From assembly GCA_946623365.1 (NCBI GenBank), contig CAMORE010000027.1, positions 1-19,679 of the forward strand: a DNA stretch of 19,679 nucleotides, in the 5' to 3' direction. How positions within the stretch are numbered: position 1 is the stretch's first letter; every line of letters begins with the position of its first letter. Shown here one piece after another: positions 1 to 6,470 of this stretch. The notes below the pieces were generated by a model. It was not told the origin of the DNA, made no database searches, and was given only the letters and a program-made list of their open reading frames with translations. A program made the translations under genes and the position numbers. Origin of the DNA: an uncultured Acinetobacter sp. GTDB taxonomy: Bacteria > Cyanobacteriota > Vampirovibrionia > Gastranaerophilales > Gastranaerophilaceae.

Positions 1-693
1 TTAATTATTTTTACTTTTCCATTTTTGATATAAATCAGGGCGTTTTTGTTTTGTTCTGTGTATTTTTTGTTCTGTACGATACTCATTTATCAGTTTATGA
101 TTTCCGTTCAGCAAAACTTCAGGGACTTCATAGCCTCTGTATTCTCGAGGTTTGGTGTATTGAGGATACTCAAGTAAACCGTCTGAAAAGCTGTCATCTT
201 CAGCCGATTCTATTTTACCTAAAGTTCCGTCAATCTTTCTGGATACACTGTCTATAAGACATAGTGCAGGCAGTTCGCCTCCGGTAAGTACAAAATCACC
301 GATTGATATTTCCCGAGGTTTTATTATTTCCCTTATTCTTTCATCAAAACCTTCATAATGCCCGCAAAGAATGACTATCTGATTATATTGTGTAAGTTCA
401 TTAGCAATATTATCCGTAAATGGTTCTCCCTGTGGAGTCATCATCAGGGTTATGCTGTTTTCAAAAATATTTACGCTTTCATAACAATCTACATATGGCT
501 GTGCCATTAGAACCATTCCCGCACCGCCTCCATATGGTGTATCGTCAACTTTTTTATGTTTATCCAGAGTGTAATCTCTGGGATTATGAGTTACAACTTC
601 AATAATTCCTTCTTCAGAAGCTCGTTTCATGATACTAAAATCCATATGTGACTGAATTAACTCAGGAAATAGTGTTAATACGTCAAATCTCAT
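1..693 (-). CDS. trmD: tRNA (guanine-37-N1)-methyltransferase TrmD
   Basis: TrmD methylates N1 of G37, next to the anticodon of tRNAs reading CNN codons, using S-adenosylmethionine; this prevents +1 frameshifting. The 230-residue protein is full length for the family. It begins MRFDVLTLFPEL, the usual TrmD opening. It carries the glycine-rich GGGAGMV at about 56-61, GHYEGFDER at 111-119, and IGDFVLTGGELPAL at 131-144, which belong to the trefoil-knot cofactor site of SPOUT methyltransferases. The stop codon is at the first bases of the window, so the gene is complete. Its ATG overlaps the TGA of rimM by four bases (ATGA), which implies translational coupling. It is the last visible gene of the zinc/RG-protein-rimM-trmD operon. 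What follows (often rplS) is outside the window. Confidence 0.97.
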   Translation of the reverse strand: MRFDVLTLFPELIQSHMDFSIMKRASEEGIIEVVTHNPRDYTLDKHKKVDDTPYGGGAGMVLMAQPYVDCYESVNIFENSITLMMTPQGEPFTDNIANELTQYNQIVILCGHYEGFDERIREIIKPREISIGDFVLTGGELPALCLIDSVSRKIDGTLGKIESAEDDSFSDGLLEYPQYTKPREYRGYEVPEVLLNGNHKLINEYRTEQKIHRTKQKRPDLYQKWKSKNN

Positions 694-1202
694 GAGAGCA
701 GTCCCTCAATATTATTTATTTGTATTTTACGATTTTTTATATCAACCGACAAAACTATGGCTTTAACAAAAGGAACCAGATGAACTTCTTCTCCGCCTGT
801 TTTTACTGATAATAAGTCACTTGCACCGTTATTGGATACTCCTACAACAGAACCGACTTTTTTATCTCCATCAAATACTTCCAATCCAACAAGTTCATCA
901 ATAAGATATTCGTCATTGTCTAAATGTTCTCTTGCTGTAGATTCTTCCACAAAAAGAAGTTTATTTTTGTAAGCCAAAATATCATTTAAAGAATCAATTC
1001 CCTTAAATTTAATAATACCGCACTTCGGTGTAAATCTTATACGGATAACTTCAAGCGGTATATACTCATTATCAATTTGTACATACACCTTTTTAAGCTC
1101 GGATAAAAAATCTTCTCTGTTTTTAGAATAACCAAGCTTTGCTTCCCCTTGAACACCATGAAAATTTAGAATTTTACCTATCGATATAAATTTATTCTTC
1201 AT
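690..1202 (-). CDS. rimM: Ribosome maturation factor RimM
   Basis: RimM assists assembly of the 30S head by binding ribosomal protein S19. The 170-residue protein starting MKNKFISIGKI has the N-terminal RimM beta-barrel (about 5-85, with GKILNFHGVQGEAK) and a C-terminal PRC-barrel (about 95-168, with DELVGLEVFDG and HLVPFVKAIV). I chose the ATG at 1202-1200. A longer reading from 1247 adds 15 lysine-rich residues that are only the overlap with the upstream gene in another frame, and family members normally begin just before the IG(K/R) segment. The start lies 11 bases inside the end of the upstream zinc/RG-rich gene, behind a weak purine-rich stretch (AAAGAAAAAAGAAG). The stop overlaps the trmD start. 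The rimM-trmD pairing is widely conserved. Confidence 0.95.
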   Translation of the reverse strand: MKNKFISIGKILNFHGVQGEAKLGYSKNREDFLSELKKVYVQIDNEYIPLEVIRIRFTPKCGIIKFKGIDSLNDILAYKNKLLFVEESTAREHLDNDEYLIDELVGLEVFDGDKKVGSVVGVSNNGASDLLSVKTGGEEVHLVPFVKAIVLSVDIKNRKIQINNIEGLLS

Positions 1203-2250
1203 CTTCTTTTTTCTTTGGTTTTCTGCCTCGTTTAGGTTTTTCTTCAACAGGAGCTTCTTCCTTTTCCGGAGCAGTTTTTGTCTCGGGTTCTTCGACAGTA
1301 GCTACAGAGGTTTCTTTTTGTGCGTTTTTCGCAGCTTCTTCCATCGCCTTGCGTTCAGCTTTCTGAGGATGTTTTGCTACCATGTAGTCAGCCGGTTTAT
1401 CTGTTCTCTCTTCATTCCATCGGTCTAATCCCATTTGTGCACGAATTAATTTTATACCGACATGGACTCTCCATTCATCCATTTTAAGTTGTGCTGCAAT
1501 AATTTTATGGCATCCGATTGGAGGTAGCGGTAGTAAAGGCTCATAAAGAGCTTTTATTGCCATCATCTGATCCGGAGAGATTGCTAATTTACGTTTTGGG
1601 AATGGGAGTTTCGGAAGCATCATTTTTTGACGAACCAAATTGATTCCAAAAAATACTTTTTGCGGCTCAATGCCTATTTTAGTCCCGATAACTTCATGTG
1701 CATCAGGATTGGGTAACGGCAGCATGGCTTTATATAGAAGTTCTATTTGTTCTAATTGCTCCTTGGAAACCAATAACGGTCTTGGCTGTTTATGAGGCTT
1801 TTTAGCTTGAGGTCTTCTTTGCTGTGGTCTTCCTCCGCCTGAAGCATAATTATTCCTGAATCCGCCGGGGCGTCTGTTTTGATTATACCCGCCCTGTCTG
1901 TTATCGCGATTATAACCGCCTTGGCGGTTATCTCTGTTATACCCGCCTCGGTTGTCCCTATATCCGTTATTGTATCCGCCGTTATCACGCCTTTGATATC
2001 CGTCTTCGCGTCGCTGATAATTACCGCCGTCCCTGTAATTATTCCTGTAGCCGTCATTTTGCGGTCTTTGATAATTTCTTTGTTCACGAGGTTCTGCGGA
2101 ATATGAACTGTACGAACTATAGTTTTGTACATGTTTTTCTTCACTTCCTTCAGTTCCCTTTTCTGCGTATAAGCAATTCGGACATATCACTCTCTTGGGG
2201 TTTTTTGTTTCAAATTCAGCACCACACTTAATGCACTTGTTTACATACAT
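1192..2250 (-). CDS. Zinc-finger, Arg/Gly-rich protein with duplicated helical domain (function unknown)
   Basis: I do not recognise a named family. Four parts are visible in 352 residues. First, a small zinc-ribbon-like knuckle has C6-x2-C9 and C23-x2-C26. Second, residues about 45-150 are low-complexity, rich in Arg, Gly, Tyr and Asn, with near-exact repeats of GGYNRDNRQ. Third, a 53-residue unit occurs twice (about 161-213 and 224-276), sharing the pattern S-x-x-Q, LY, LPLP, H, V-x-x-GI-x-L(V/I)R-x-x-M. Fourth, an acidic/lysine tail ends PKRGRKPKKK, like an AT-hook or basic patch. The composition suggests nucleic-acid binding, probably RNA given the rimM-trmD operon. The start has an AAGAGG-type ribosome binding site at about 2259-2264 and the gene has its own promoter. 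In many bacteria this operon carries rpsP and a KH-domain gene instead. Role inferred only. Confidence 0.85.
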   Translation of the reverse strand: MYVNKCIKCGAEFETKNPKRVICPNCLYAEKGTEGSEEKHVQNYSSYSSYSAEPREQRNYQRPQNDGYRNNYRDGGNYQRREDGYQRRDNGGYNNGYRDNRGGYNRDNRQGGYNRDNRQGGYNQNRRPGGFRNNYASGGGRPQQRRPQAKKPHKQPRPLLVSKEQLEQIELLYKAMLPLPNPDAHEVIGTKIGIEPQKVFFGINLVRQKMMLPKLPFPKRKLAISPDQMMAIKALYEPLLPLPPIGCHKIIAAQLKMDEWRVHVGIKLIRAQMGLDRWNEERTDKPADYMVAKHPQKAERKAMEEAAKNAQKETSVATVEEPETKTAPEKEEAPVEEKPKRGRKPKKKEDEE

Positions 2251-2292
2251 AATAAAAGCCTCTTAATCAATAACGTCAGTAACATAAATAAT

Positions 2293-2317
2293 TCTAATCA
2301 TTCTAATAAAATCTAAT
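2293..2317 (-). repeat. Three ATTAGA repeats in the 5' leader of the zinc/RG-rich gene
   Basis: The hexamer TCTAAT occurs on the plus strand at 2293-2298, 2302-2307 and 2312-2317, at 9- and 10-base steps. The mRNA therefore contains ATTAGA three times between the predicted transcription start (about 2386) and the ribosome binding site. The surrounding DNA is AT-rich, which raises the odds of chance, but the regular spacing is notable. Confidence 0.45.
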
Positions 2318-2392
2318 AAAAAATTCCTACCAATTAAAAATAATATATGAGATTCAATCAAAAATAAGAGTTGCATAACAACCCATATTCAC

Positions 2393-2421
2393 ATTATAAT
2401 ATATGTTTTATTTTTTTGCAA
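2393..2421 (-). promoter_or_regulatory. Sigma-70-type promoter for the zinc/RG-rim-trm operon
   Basis: On the minus strand, TTGCAA (2421-2416), a 17-base spacer and a perfect TATAAT (2398-2393) form a near-consensus promoter. It lies just after the wecA-like stop codon. The start would be near 2386, giving a leader of roughly 135 bases. It separates the translation operon from the upstream glycan gene. Confidence 0.7.
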
Positions 2422-2427
2422 GAGGGG

Positions 2428-3495
2428 TTATTCTTCATTATGCGGTTCTATCGCCTGCGGCTTTGTTCTCAGGCTGATAAAGCTAAGAATTAACATAATA
2501 AAAATCAATACCGCTATGTATATAAAATAATTCTTTAACGTGCCTGTAAAGTAAGTTGCAAGAGCACCTCCGCATATTGCAATTAATGTTAATACAGCAA
2601 CGGTTTTTTTCTGCGATAAACCGGCTTTTAATAATTTATGATGAATGTGTTCCGCATCGGCTGCAAAAGGAGATTTTCCTTTTAGGATTCTTCTTATGCT
2701 TGAAAAGGTTATATCAATAATCGGAACCGCAAGAACAAGGAATGGCAGAAGTACTGCAAGCGCAGCTCCTTTCATTACACCTGCAATTGACAATGTTGCC
2801 AGTAAAAAGCCTGAGAATAACGCTCCTGAATCTCCCATAAAAATTTTAGCAGGATTAAAATTGTAGGTTAAAAATGCAAGCATGGAGCCTGCCAGTATAA
2901 ATGCAATAAGCGCCGTTACAGAAGGATTAGGACTCATTGCGGCAGCAATAAGAGCAAGAGTTATTGAGCTTACTGTTATTACCGAGCCGGCTAATCCGTC
3001 TACTCCGTCAATAAAGTTAACAGCATTAGATATGCCTGCTATCCATAAAATTGTAATCGGATACGAAAATAAACCTAAATGCAAAACCCCGCTTCCAAAG
3101 GGATTAAATATTGTATCTATTTGGACACCAAGCAGATATACAATTGTGGCAACCGTTAATTGTATAAATAATTTGAATTTTGCGCTTAAATTATAAATAT
3201 CGTCAACCAATCCCAGCAGAAACATTAACGAACCACCGAGCAAGATTCCTGAAAGTAAGCTGCCATACGGATAATAACTTAAAAGGACAAGGACTAAAAA
3301 CGTCAGCATTGCGCTTGACCAAATTGCAATACCGCCCAATCTGGATATTGGTGTCTTATGAATTTTTCTCTCATTAGGTAAATCTACAAGACCTTCCCGT
3401 TGAGAAAATTCTATAACAAGCGGAACAATAAATACGCCGATTAAATACGAGATAAACGCTCCTATTATGTGTGCGTGTGTTAGTTTAATTATCAT
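2428..3495 (-). CDS. wecA: Undecaprenyl-phosphate GlcNAc-1-phosphate transferase (WecA/TagO family)
   Basis: This inner-membrane enzyme transfers a sugar-1-phosphate from a UDP-sugar (GlcNAc in characterised WecA/TagO) to undecaprenyl phosphate, starting a lipid-linked surface polymer. The 355 residues contain about ten hydrophobic segments and the family motifs: LVDD at 96-99, NAVNFIDGVDGLAG at 157-170, FMGDSG at 219-224, and HIHH at 283-286. The HIHH loop points to the WecA/TagO/WbpL branch rather than MraY. The ATG at 3495-3493 is preceded by AAGGT at about ten bases. It is transcribed away from the ilvB-like gene and no other glycan genes are in the window. The exact sugar donor cannot be told from sequence. 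Confidence 0.93.
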   Translation of the reverse strand: MIIKLTHAHIIGAFISYLIGVFIVPLVIEFSQREGLVDLPNERKIHKTPISRLGGIAIWSSAMLTFLVLVLLSYYPYGSLLSGILLGGSLMFLLGLVDDIYNLSAKFKLFIQLTVATIVYLLGVQIDTIFNPFGSGVLHLGLFSYPITILWIAGISNAVNFIDGVDGLAGSVITVSSITLALIAAAMSPNPSVTALIAFILAGSMLAFLTYNFNPAKIFMGDSGALFSGFLLATLSIAGVMKGAALAVLLPFLVLAVPIIDITFSSIRRILKGKSPFAADAEHIHHKLLKAGLSQKKTVAVLTLIAICGGALATYFTGTLKNYFIYIAVLIFIMLILSFISLRTKPQAIEPHNEE

Positions 3496-3549
3496 GACAA
3501 TACCTTATTTCTAATTCTATAAAACTATTTTATGACAAACTAAATATGA

Positions 3550-3578
3550 CTTATACTTTTGATAAAATTTTGTTACAA
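3550..3578 (-). promoter_or_regulatory. Promoter of the wecA-like gene
   Basis: The minus strand reads TTGTAA (3578-3573), 17 bases, then TATAAG (3555-3550), about 55 bases upstream of the ATG. The -35 lies in TTTTGTTACAAAA, a small palindrome midway between the two divergent genes, so one protein bound there could affect both promoters. Confidence 0.5.
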
Positions 3579-3604
3579 AAGACAAAATATATTTTTGATT
3601 GATA

Positions 3605-3610
3605 TATAAT
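3605..3610 (+). promoter_or_regulatory. -10 box of ilvB-like gene, predicting a leaderless mRNA
   Basis: A perfect TATAAT ends nine bases before the ATG at 3620. The standard distance puts transcription start near 3617, leaving 0-3 untranslated bases and no room for a ribosome binding site; none is visible. The -35 region is poor (AAGACA at 20 bases). Confidence 0.5.
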
Positions 3611-3619
3611 AACTTTGCA

Positions 3620-5251
3620 ATGAGTATTCAGTTAATAAATAAAAATAAAATTAAAACAGTTGCTTCCAAGCTCGTTGACACATTGACAGAGCTTGGTACG
3701 GAAAGCGTTTTCGGATATCCCGGAGCGTCAGTTTTGAGCATCTATAATGAATTATCTTTTAATACAAAAATTAAACACTATTTGGTTCGTCATGAACAAG
3801 CAGCAATCCATGCTGCAGAAGGCTATGCGCGTACGAGCGGAAAAGTCGGAGTTGTTCTGGTAACTTCAGGACCGGGATTTACTAATACGATAACAGGAAT
3901 TGTTAATGCTTATACTGATTCTACTCCTCTTATAATTTTGGCGGGAGATGTTCCTTCGTCTAACCAAAAAGGAAAAGTGTTTCAAAAAGTAGATATTGTT
4001 TCCATGACAAAGTCATGTGCAAAAAAAGTATACTTACTGACAGAAAAAGATGATATAGAGCAAATCCTAAAAGAAGCATATACCATAGCAAATACCGGAA
4101 TTAAAGGGCCGGTAGTAATAGCTCTTCCAAGGGATATAATTGAAGCAGCATACGTAAGTAAAAAAACGAATATTGTAGAGAATGATGTAAAAACCAGAAA
4201 TTACACAAATGCAATAGATAGATTAAACTGTTTGATTGAGAATTCCAAAAAACCGCTTATAGTTGTAGGAGGCGGTGCGGCAGATGCGCCAAATGAAATA
4301 TGCAGACTCGTTTCAACTTTAAAAATACCGGTAGTCTCTACATTGATGGGTATTGGAGTGTTCCCGTCAGACAATGATTTATATATGGGTATGATTGGTA
4401 TAAACGGTTCACATTGTGCTAATGCTGTATTAAATAACTGTGATTTGTTAATTGCATTCGGAACTGCTTTCTCTGACCGTTCTACCTGTAAAAAAACAAA
4501 TTTCGGGTCTAATACTAAAATCGTAAGTATTAATTTAAATACAATCTCAGAAAGTTTTGAACTTCAAATCAGAGCGGATGTTAAAGAATTTTTGGAACAA
4601 TACATACACTCTGTACAAGAAGAAATTATGACACCGGATAGTCACAGCGAATGGTTAAAGCAGGTAAAATCAATAAAAGAGGAGTTTATTACAAAAGATA
4701 GCAGTACAAAATCTCTTCATTCATCATATGTTCTGGCTGCATTATCAGAATATACAAGACAGTACGAGCCGATTGTTGTTACAGATGTTGGTCAGCACCA
4801 AATGCTTACTGCGCAGTTTTATAATTTTAATCATCCGAGAAAGTTTATCACGTCAGGAGGGTTAGGCACAATGGGGTTCGGACTTCCGGCTGCAATCGGT
4901 GCTCATATTGCAAATCCTGATAATCTCATTCTTAATATTACAGGCGATGGTTCTTTTCAAATGAATTTACAAGAACTTGCAACATGCAGAGAACACAATA
5001 TTCCCGTAAAAATTATTATTATGAATAATGGTTATCTCGGTATGGTTAGACAAATGCAGGAAAAACTATACAATAACAGATATCAGGTAGAAATGACTAA
5101 TCCGGATTTTGTTAAAATTGCGGAAGCGTATGATTTGTTTGCAATAAGGGTTACAAATAAAGATGAAGTGATTCCGGCAATAAAAAAAGCAATAAGTTAT
5201 AACGGTACTGCAATAATAGATATAATGATAGATTCGTTTGAAGAAGTATAA
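3620..5251 (+). CDS. ilvB: Acetolactate synthase large-subunit-like thiamine-diphosphate enzyme
   Basis: Acetolactate synthase condenses two pyruvates, or pyruvate with 2-oxobutyrate, at the start of branched-chain amino-acid synthesis. The 543 residues show the three-domain layout of this ThDP family: an N-terminal domain with FGYPGASVL and the activating glutamate in RHEQAAIHAAEGYAR; a central domain with DLLIAFGTAFSDRST; and a C-terminal ThDP/Mg domain with GDGSFQMNLQEL followed by MNNGYLGMVRQMQ. I start it at ATG 3620; a TTG at 3599 would place the promoter -10 box inside the gene. Two oddities appear. The protein stops at DIMIDSFEEV, without the usual tail (PMVPPG-type) of biosynthetic enzymes, and no regulatory-subunit gene (ilvN) follows. 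A divergent or catabolic homologue, or a related ThDP enzyme, is possible. Confidence 0.85.
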   Translation: MSIQLINKNKIKTVASKLVDTLTELGTESVFGYPGASVLSIYNELSFNTKIKHYLVRHEQAAIHAAEGYARTSGKVGVVLVTSGPGFTNTITGIVNAYTDSTPLIILAGDVPSSNQKGKVFQKVDIVSMTKSCAKKVYLLTEKDDIEQILKEAYTIANTGIKGPVVIALPRDIIEAAYVSKKTNIVENDVKTRNYTNAIDRLNCLIENSKKPLIVVGGGAADAPNEICRLVSTLKIPVVSTLMGIGVFPSDNDLYMGMIGINGSHCANAVLNNCDLLIAFGTAFSDRSTCKKTNFGSNTKIVSINLNTISESFELQIRADVKEFLEQYIHSVQEEIMTPDSHSEWLKQVKSIKEEFITKDSSTKSLHSSYVLAALSEYTRQYEPIVVTDVGQHQMLTAQFYNFNHPRKFITSGGLGTMGFGLPAAIGAHIANPDNLILNITGDGSFQMNLQELATCREHNIPVKIIIMNNGYLGMVRQMQEKLYNNRYQVEMTNPDFVKIAEAYDLFAIRVTNKDEVIPAIKKAISYNGTAIIDIMIDSFEEV

Positions 5252-5279
5252 AAAAGCCGTTTCAATTGAAACGGCTTTT
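5252..5279. terminator. Palindromic bidirectional intrinsic terminator
   Basis: AAAA, then arms GCCGTTTC and GAAACGGC around AATT, then TTTT. The 28-base palindrome begins right after the ilvB-like stop codon and works equally on both strands, so it can also end the convergent transcript from the ribbon-helix-helix gene. Confidence 0.88.
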
Positions 5280-5286
5280 AAAGTCC

Positions 5287-5400
5287 CTATTTAATTTCTG
5301 TTTTTAATCCGTTGATAACATTTTCAGTCATCATGCGAAAGTTTTATATCTTCCGCTTCTTTTCCCTAGCTTCCCGCAAGAGAACTTGTCAGGATTAATC
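5287..5400 (-). pseudogene. Possible short coding remnant downstream of the RHH gene
   Basis: Between the RHH stop and the terminator the minus strand shows protein-like text only if a stop and a frameshift are ignored: ILTSSLAGS, stop, GKEAEDIK, then in another frame NFRMMTENVINGLKTEIK and a stop at 5287. The last piece contains ATGs at 5334 and 5331 but no convincing ribosome binding site. It may be a decayed gene end, a 14-15 residue peptide, or simply untranslated RNA. I see no family match. Confidence 0.2.
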
Positions 5401-5589
5401 CTAATCCAACAAGGCCTCAAGGATAGCTGCATTCTTAGTCGCCATAGTAGTAGCTTTTACTCTGCTTTTATACATATAGCTCCTTAAAGCTTCTCTGATA
5501 AGTTCCGAACGTGTACGATTCTCACCTTCAGCAACTTGGTCAATTCTGTCTAAAAAATCTTCGGGCATTGAAATTAAAACTCTAGCCAT
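5401..5589 (-). CDS. Ribbon-helix-helix (CopG/Arc-type) DNA-binding protein
   Basis: This 62-residue protein has the compact RHH layout: a short strand (ARVLISMPEDF, 2-12), helix one (LDRIDQVAEGEN) and helix two (TRSELIREALRSYMYK, about 26-41). RHH dimers insert the paired strands in the DNA major groove and often repress their own promoters or act as antitoxins. The start has a good AAGGAG ribosome binding site (5601-5596), seven bases off. No toxin-like gene lies directly next to it, so a stand-alone regulator is more likely than half of a toxin-antitoxin pair. Direct TTTGTAAAG repeats lie between it and the divergent VWA gene and are a natural candidate operator. Residues 45-62 are a short Ala/Thr-rich tail. 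Confidence 0.85.
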   Translation of the reverse strand: MARVLISMPEDFLDRIDQVAEGENRTRSELIREALRSYMYKSRVKATTMATKNAAILEALLD

Positions 5590-5677
5590 ATAAATCTCCT
5601 TTACTATGTAATTACTTTTGATATCTTGTATATATATAAAGTCATAAAAAAATAAAAAATTGCCTTTTTTTAATTTG

Positions 5678-5696
5678 TTTGTAAAGTTTTGTAAAG
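5678..5696 (+). repeat. Two TTTGTAAAG direct repeats, ten bases apart
   Basis: TTTGTAAAG occurs at 5678-5686 and again at 5688-5696, one helical turn apart, in the divergent RHH/VWA spacer. The first copy supplies the -35 of the VWA promoter. A similar pair (TTTGTAAAG, then TTTGTAAC, also ten bases apart) is found at 14879-14896. Confidence 0.6.
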
Positions 5697-5707
5697 AAAA
5701 TTATAAA
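5679..5707 (+). promoter_or_regulatory. Promoter of the exported VWA gene
   Basis: TTGTAA (5679-5684), a 17-base spacer and TATAAA (5702-5707) predict a start near 5714. The downstream CCGA-CAA-TCGG hairpin (about 5712-5722) would sit at the 5' end of the mRNA. Confidence 0.5.
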
Positions 5708-5759
5708 AAATCCGACAATCGGGGATAACAAAAAGCGGTACTAAATGCTAGTTTTAGGT

Positions 5760-6455
5760 ATGAAAAAATTTTTGTTGATGATTTTATTATTAGCTTTGCC
5801 GGTGCTTGCATATGAAGTATATTTTCCGAATAAATACAAATTTCAGAATGAAAGTGACAAATTACTTTTTGTAGTTGATTTTTCAAATAGCATGAGTGCA
5901 TACTTAGAGCATCAAACTAAGGTAAATCAAGTCAAAGAGTTAATGTCCGGGATTTTGCCTCAGATATCAAATGATACAAAGGTTGGATTAAGAGTGTACG
6001 GACACACTTGCAATATTGTTGCGTTTAATGCTTGCAGAAGTTCTGAGTTAGTTGTTCCTTTAGGGTTTAATAATTCAAATAAAATAGCTTTTGAATTAAA
6101 TAAGCTGCGTCCGAGGGGAATGACACCAATAACATATTCTCTAAAGCAAGCAGTTAAAAAGGATTTAGATGGCTTGGAAGGTATAAAACATATAATTTTA
6201 TTAACGGACGGCGGTGAAAATTGTGACGAAAGCCCTTGTGACTATGCTATTGAGCTTGTTAAAAAAAGGCGTGATATAAAAATCGATGTTATAGCGTATG
6301 ATGTCGATGACGACGATGATTTAGCACAGTTAAAATGTACGGCTGATGTGACGGGGGGATATTTTTCAGAACCAAATACAAAAGCCGAGCTTTTTCGTTC
6401 CATGGAGCATATGATAACACCGCATAAAAAAGTTGAAGCAGTCATTTTAAAATAA
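5760..6455 (+). CDS. Exported von Willebrand factor type A (VWA) domain protein
   Basis: The 231-residue protein starts MKKFLLMILLLALPVLAYE, a signal peptide or single N-terminal anchor, so the rest should lie outside the cytoplasmic membrane. A VWA fold fills about 34-220, with a complete metal-ion-dependent adhesion site: D40-x-S42-x-S44, T122 in GMTP, and D150 in TDGGEN. Such domains bind a divalent metal and a protein partner. There are five cysteines after the signal (84, 92, 155, 160, 193), and the C155/C160 pair follows the last metal residue. An acidic run DVDDDDD sits at 181-187. I prefer ATG 5760, directly before the signal peptide; an in-frame ATG at 5745 adds five residues. Neither has a clear ribosome binding site. 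The ligand and role are unknown. Confidence 0.85.
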   Translation: MKKFLLMILLLALPVLAYEVYFPNKYKFQNESDKLLFVVDFSNSMSAYLEHQTKVNQVKELMSGILPQISNDTKVGLRVYGHTCNIVAFNACRSSELVVPLGFNNSNKIAFELNKLRPRGMTPITYSLKQAVKKDLDGLEGIKHIILLTDGGENCDESPCDYAIELVKKRRDIKIDVIAYDVDDDDDLAQLKCTADVTGGYFSEPNTKAELFRSMEHMITPHKKVEAVILK

Positions 6456-6470
6456 AAGTTACAGCACGTG

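Noticed and set aside
1203..1247. An upstream start of rimM at 1247
   Set aside because: The extra 15 residues are lysine-rich overlap with the preceding gene; the family begins near the ATG at 1202.
1752..2144. Overlapping ORFs in other frames through the Arg/Gly-rich region (1752-2144 minus, 1879-2106 plus)
   Set aside because: They are shadows of the repetitive RG-encoding DNA, with no ribosome binding site or sensible composition.
5745..5759. Start of the VWA gene at ATG 5745
   Set aside because: It adds MLVLG before a normal MKKF signal peptide and has no better ribosome binding site; kept as an alternative only.
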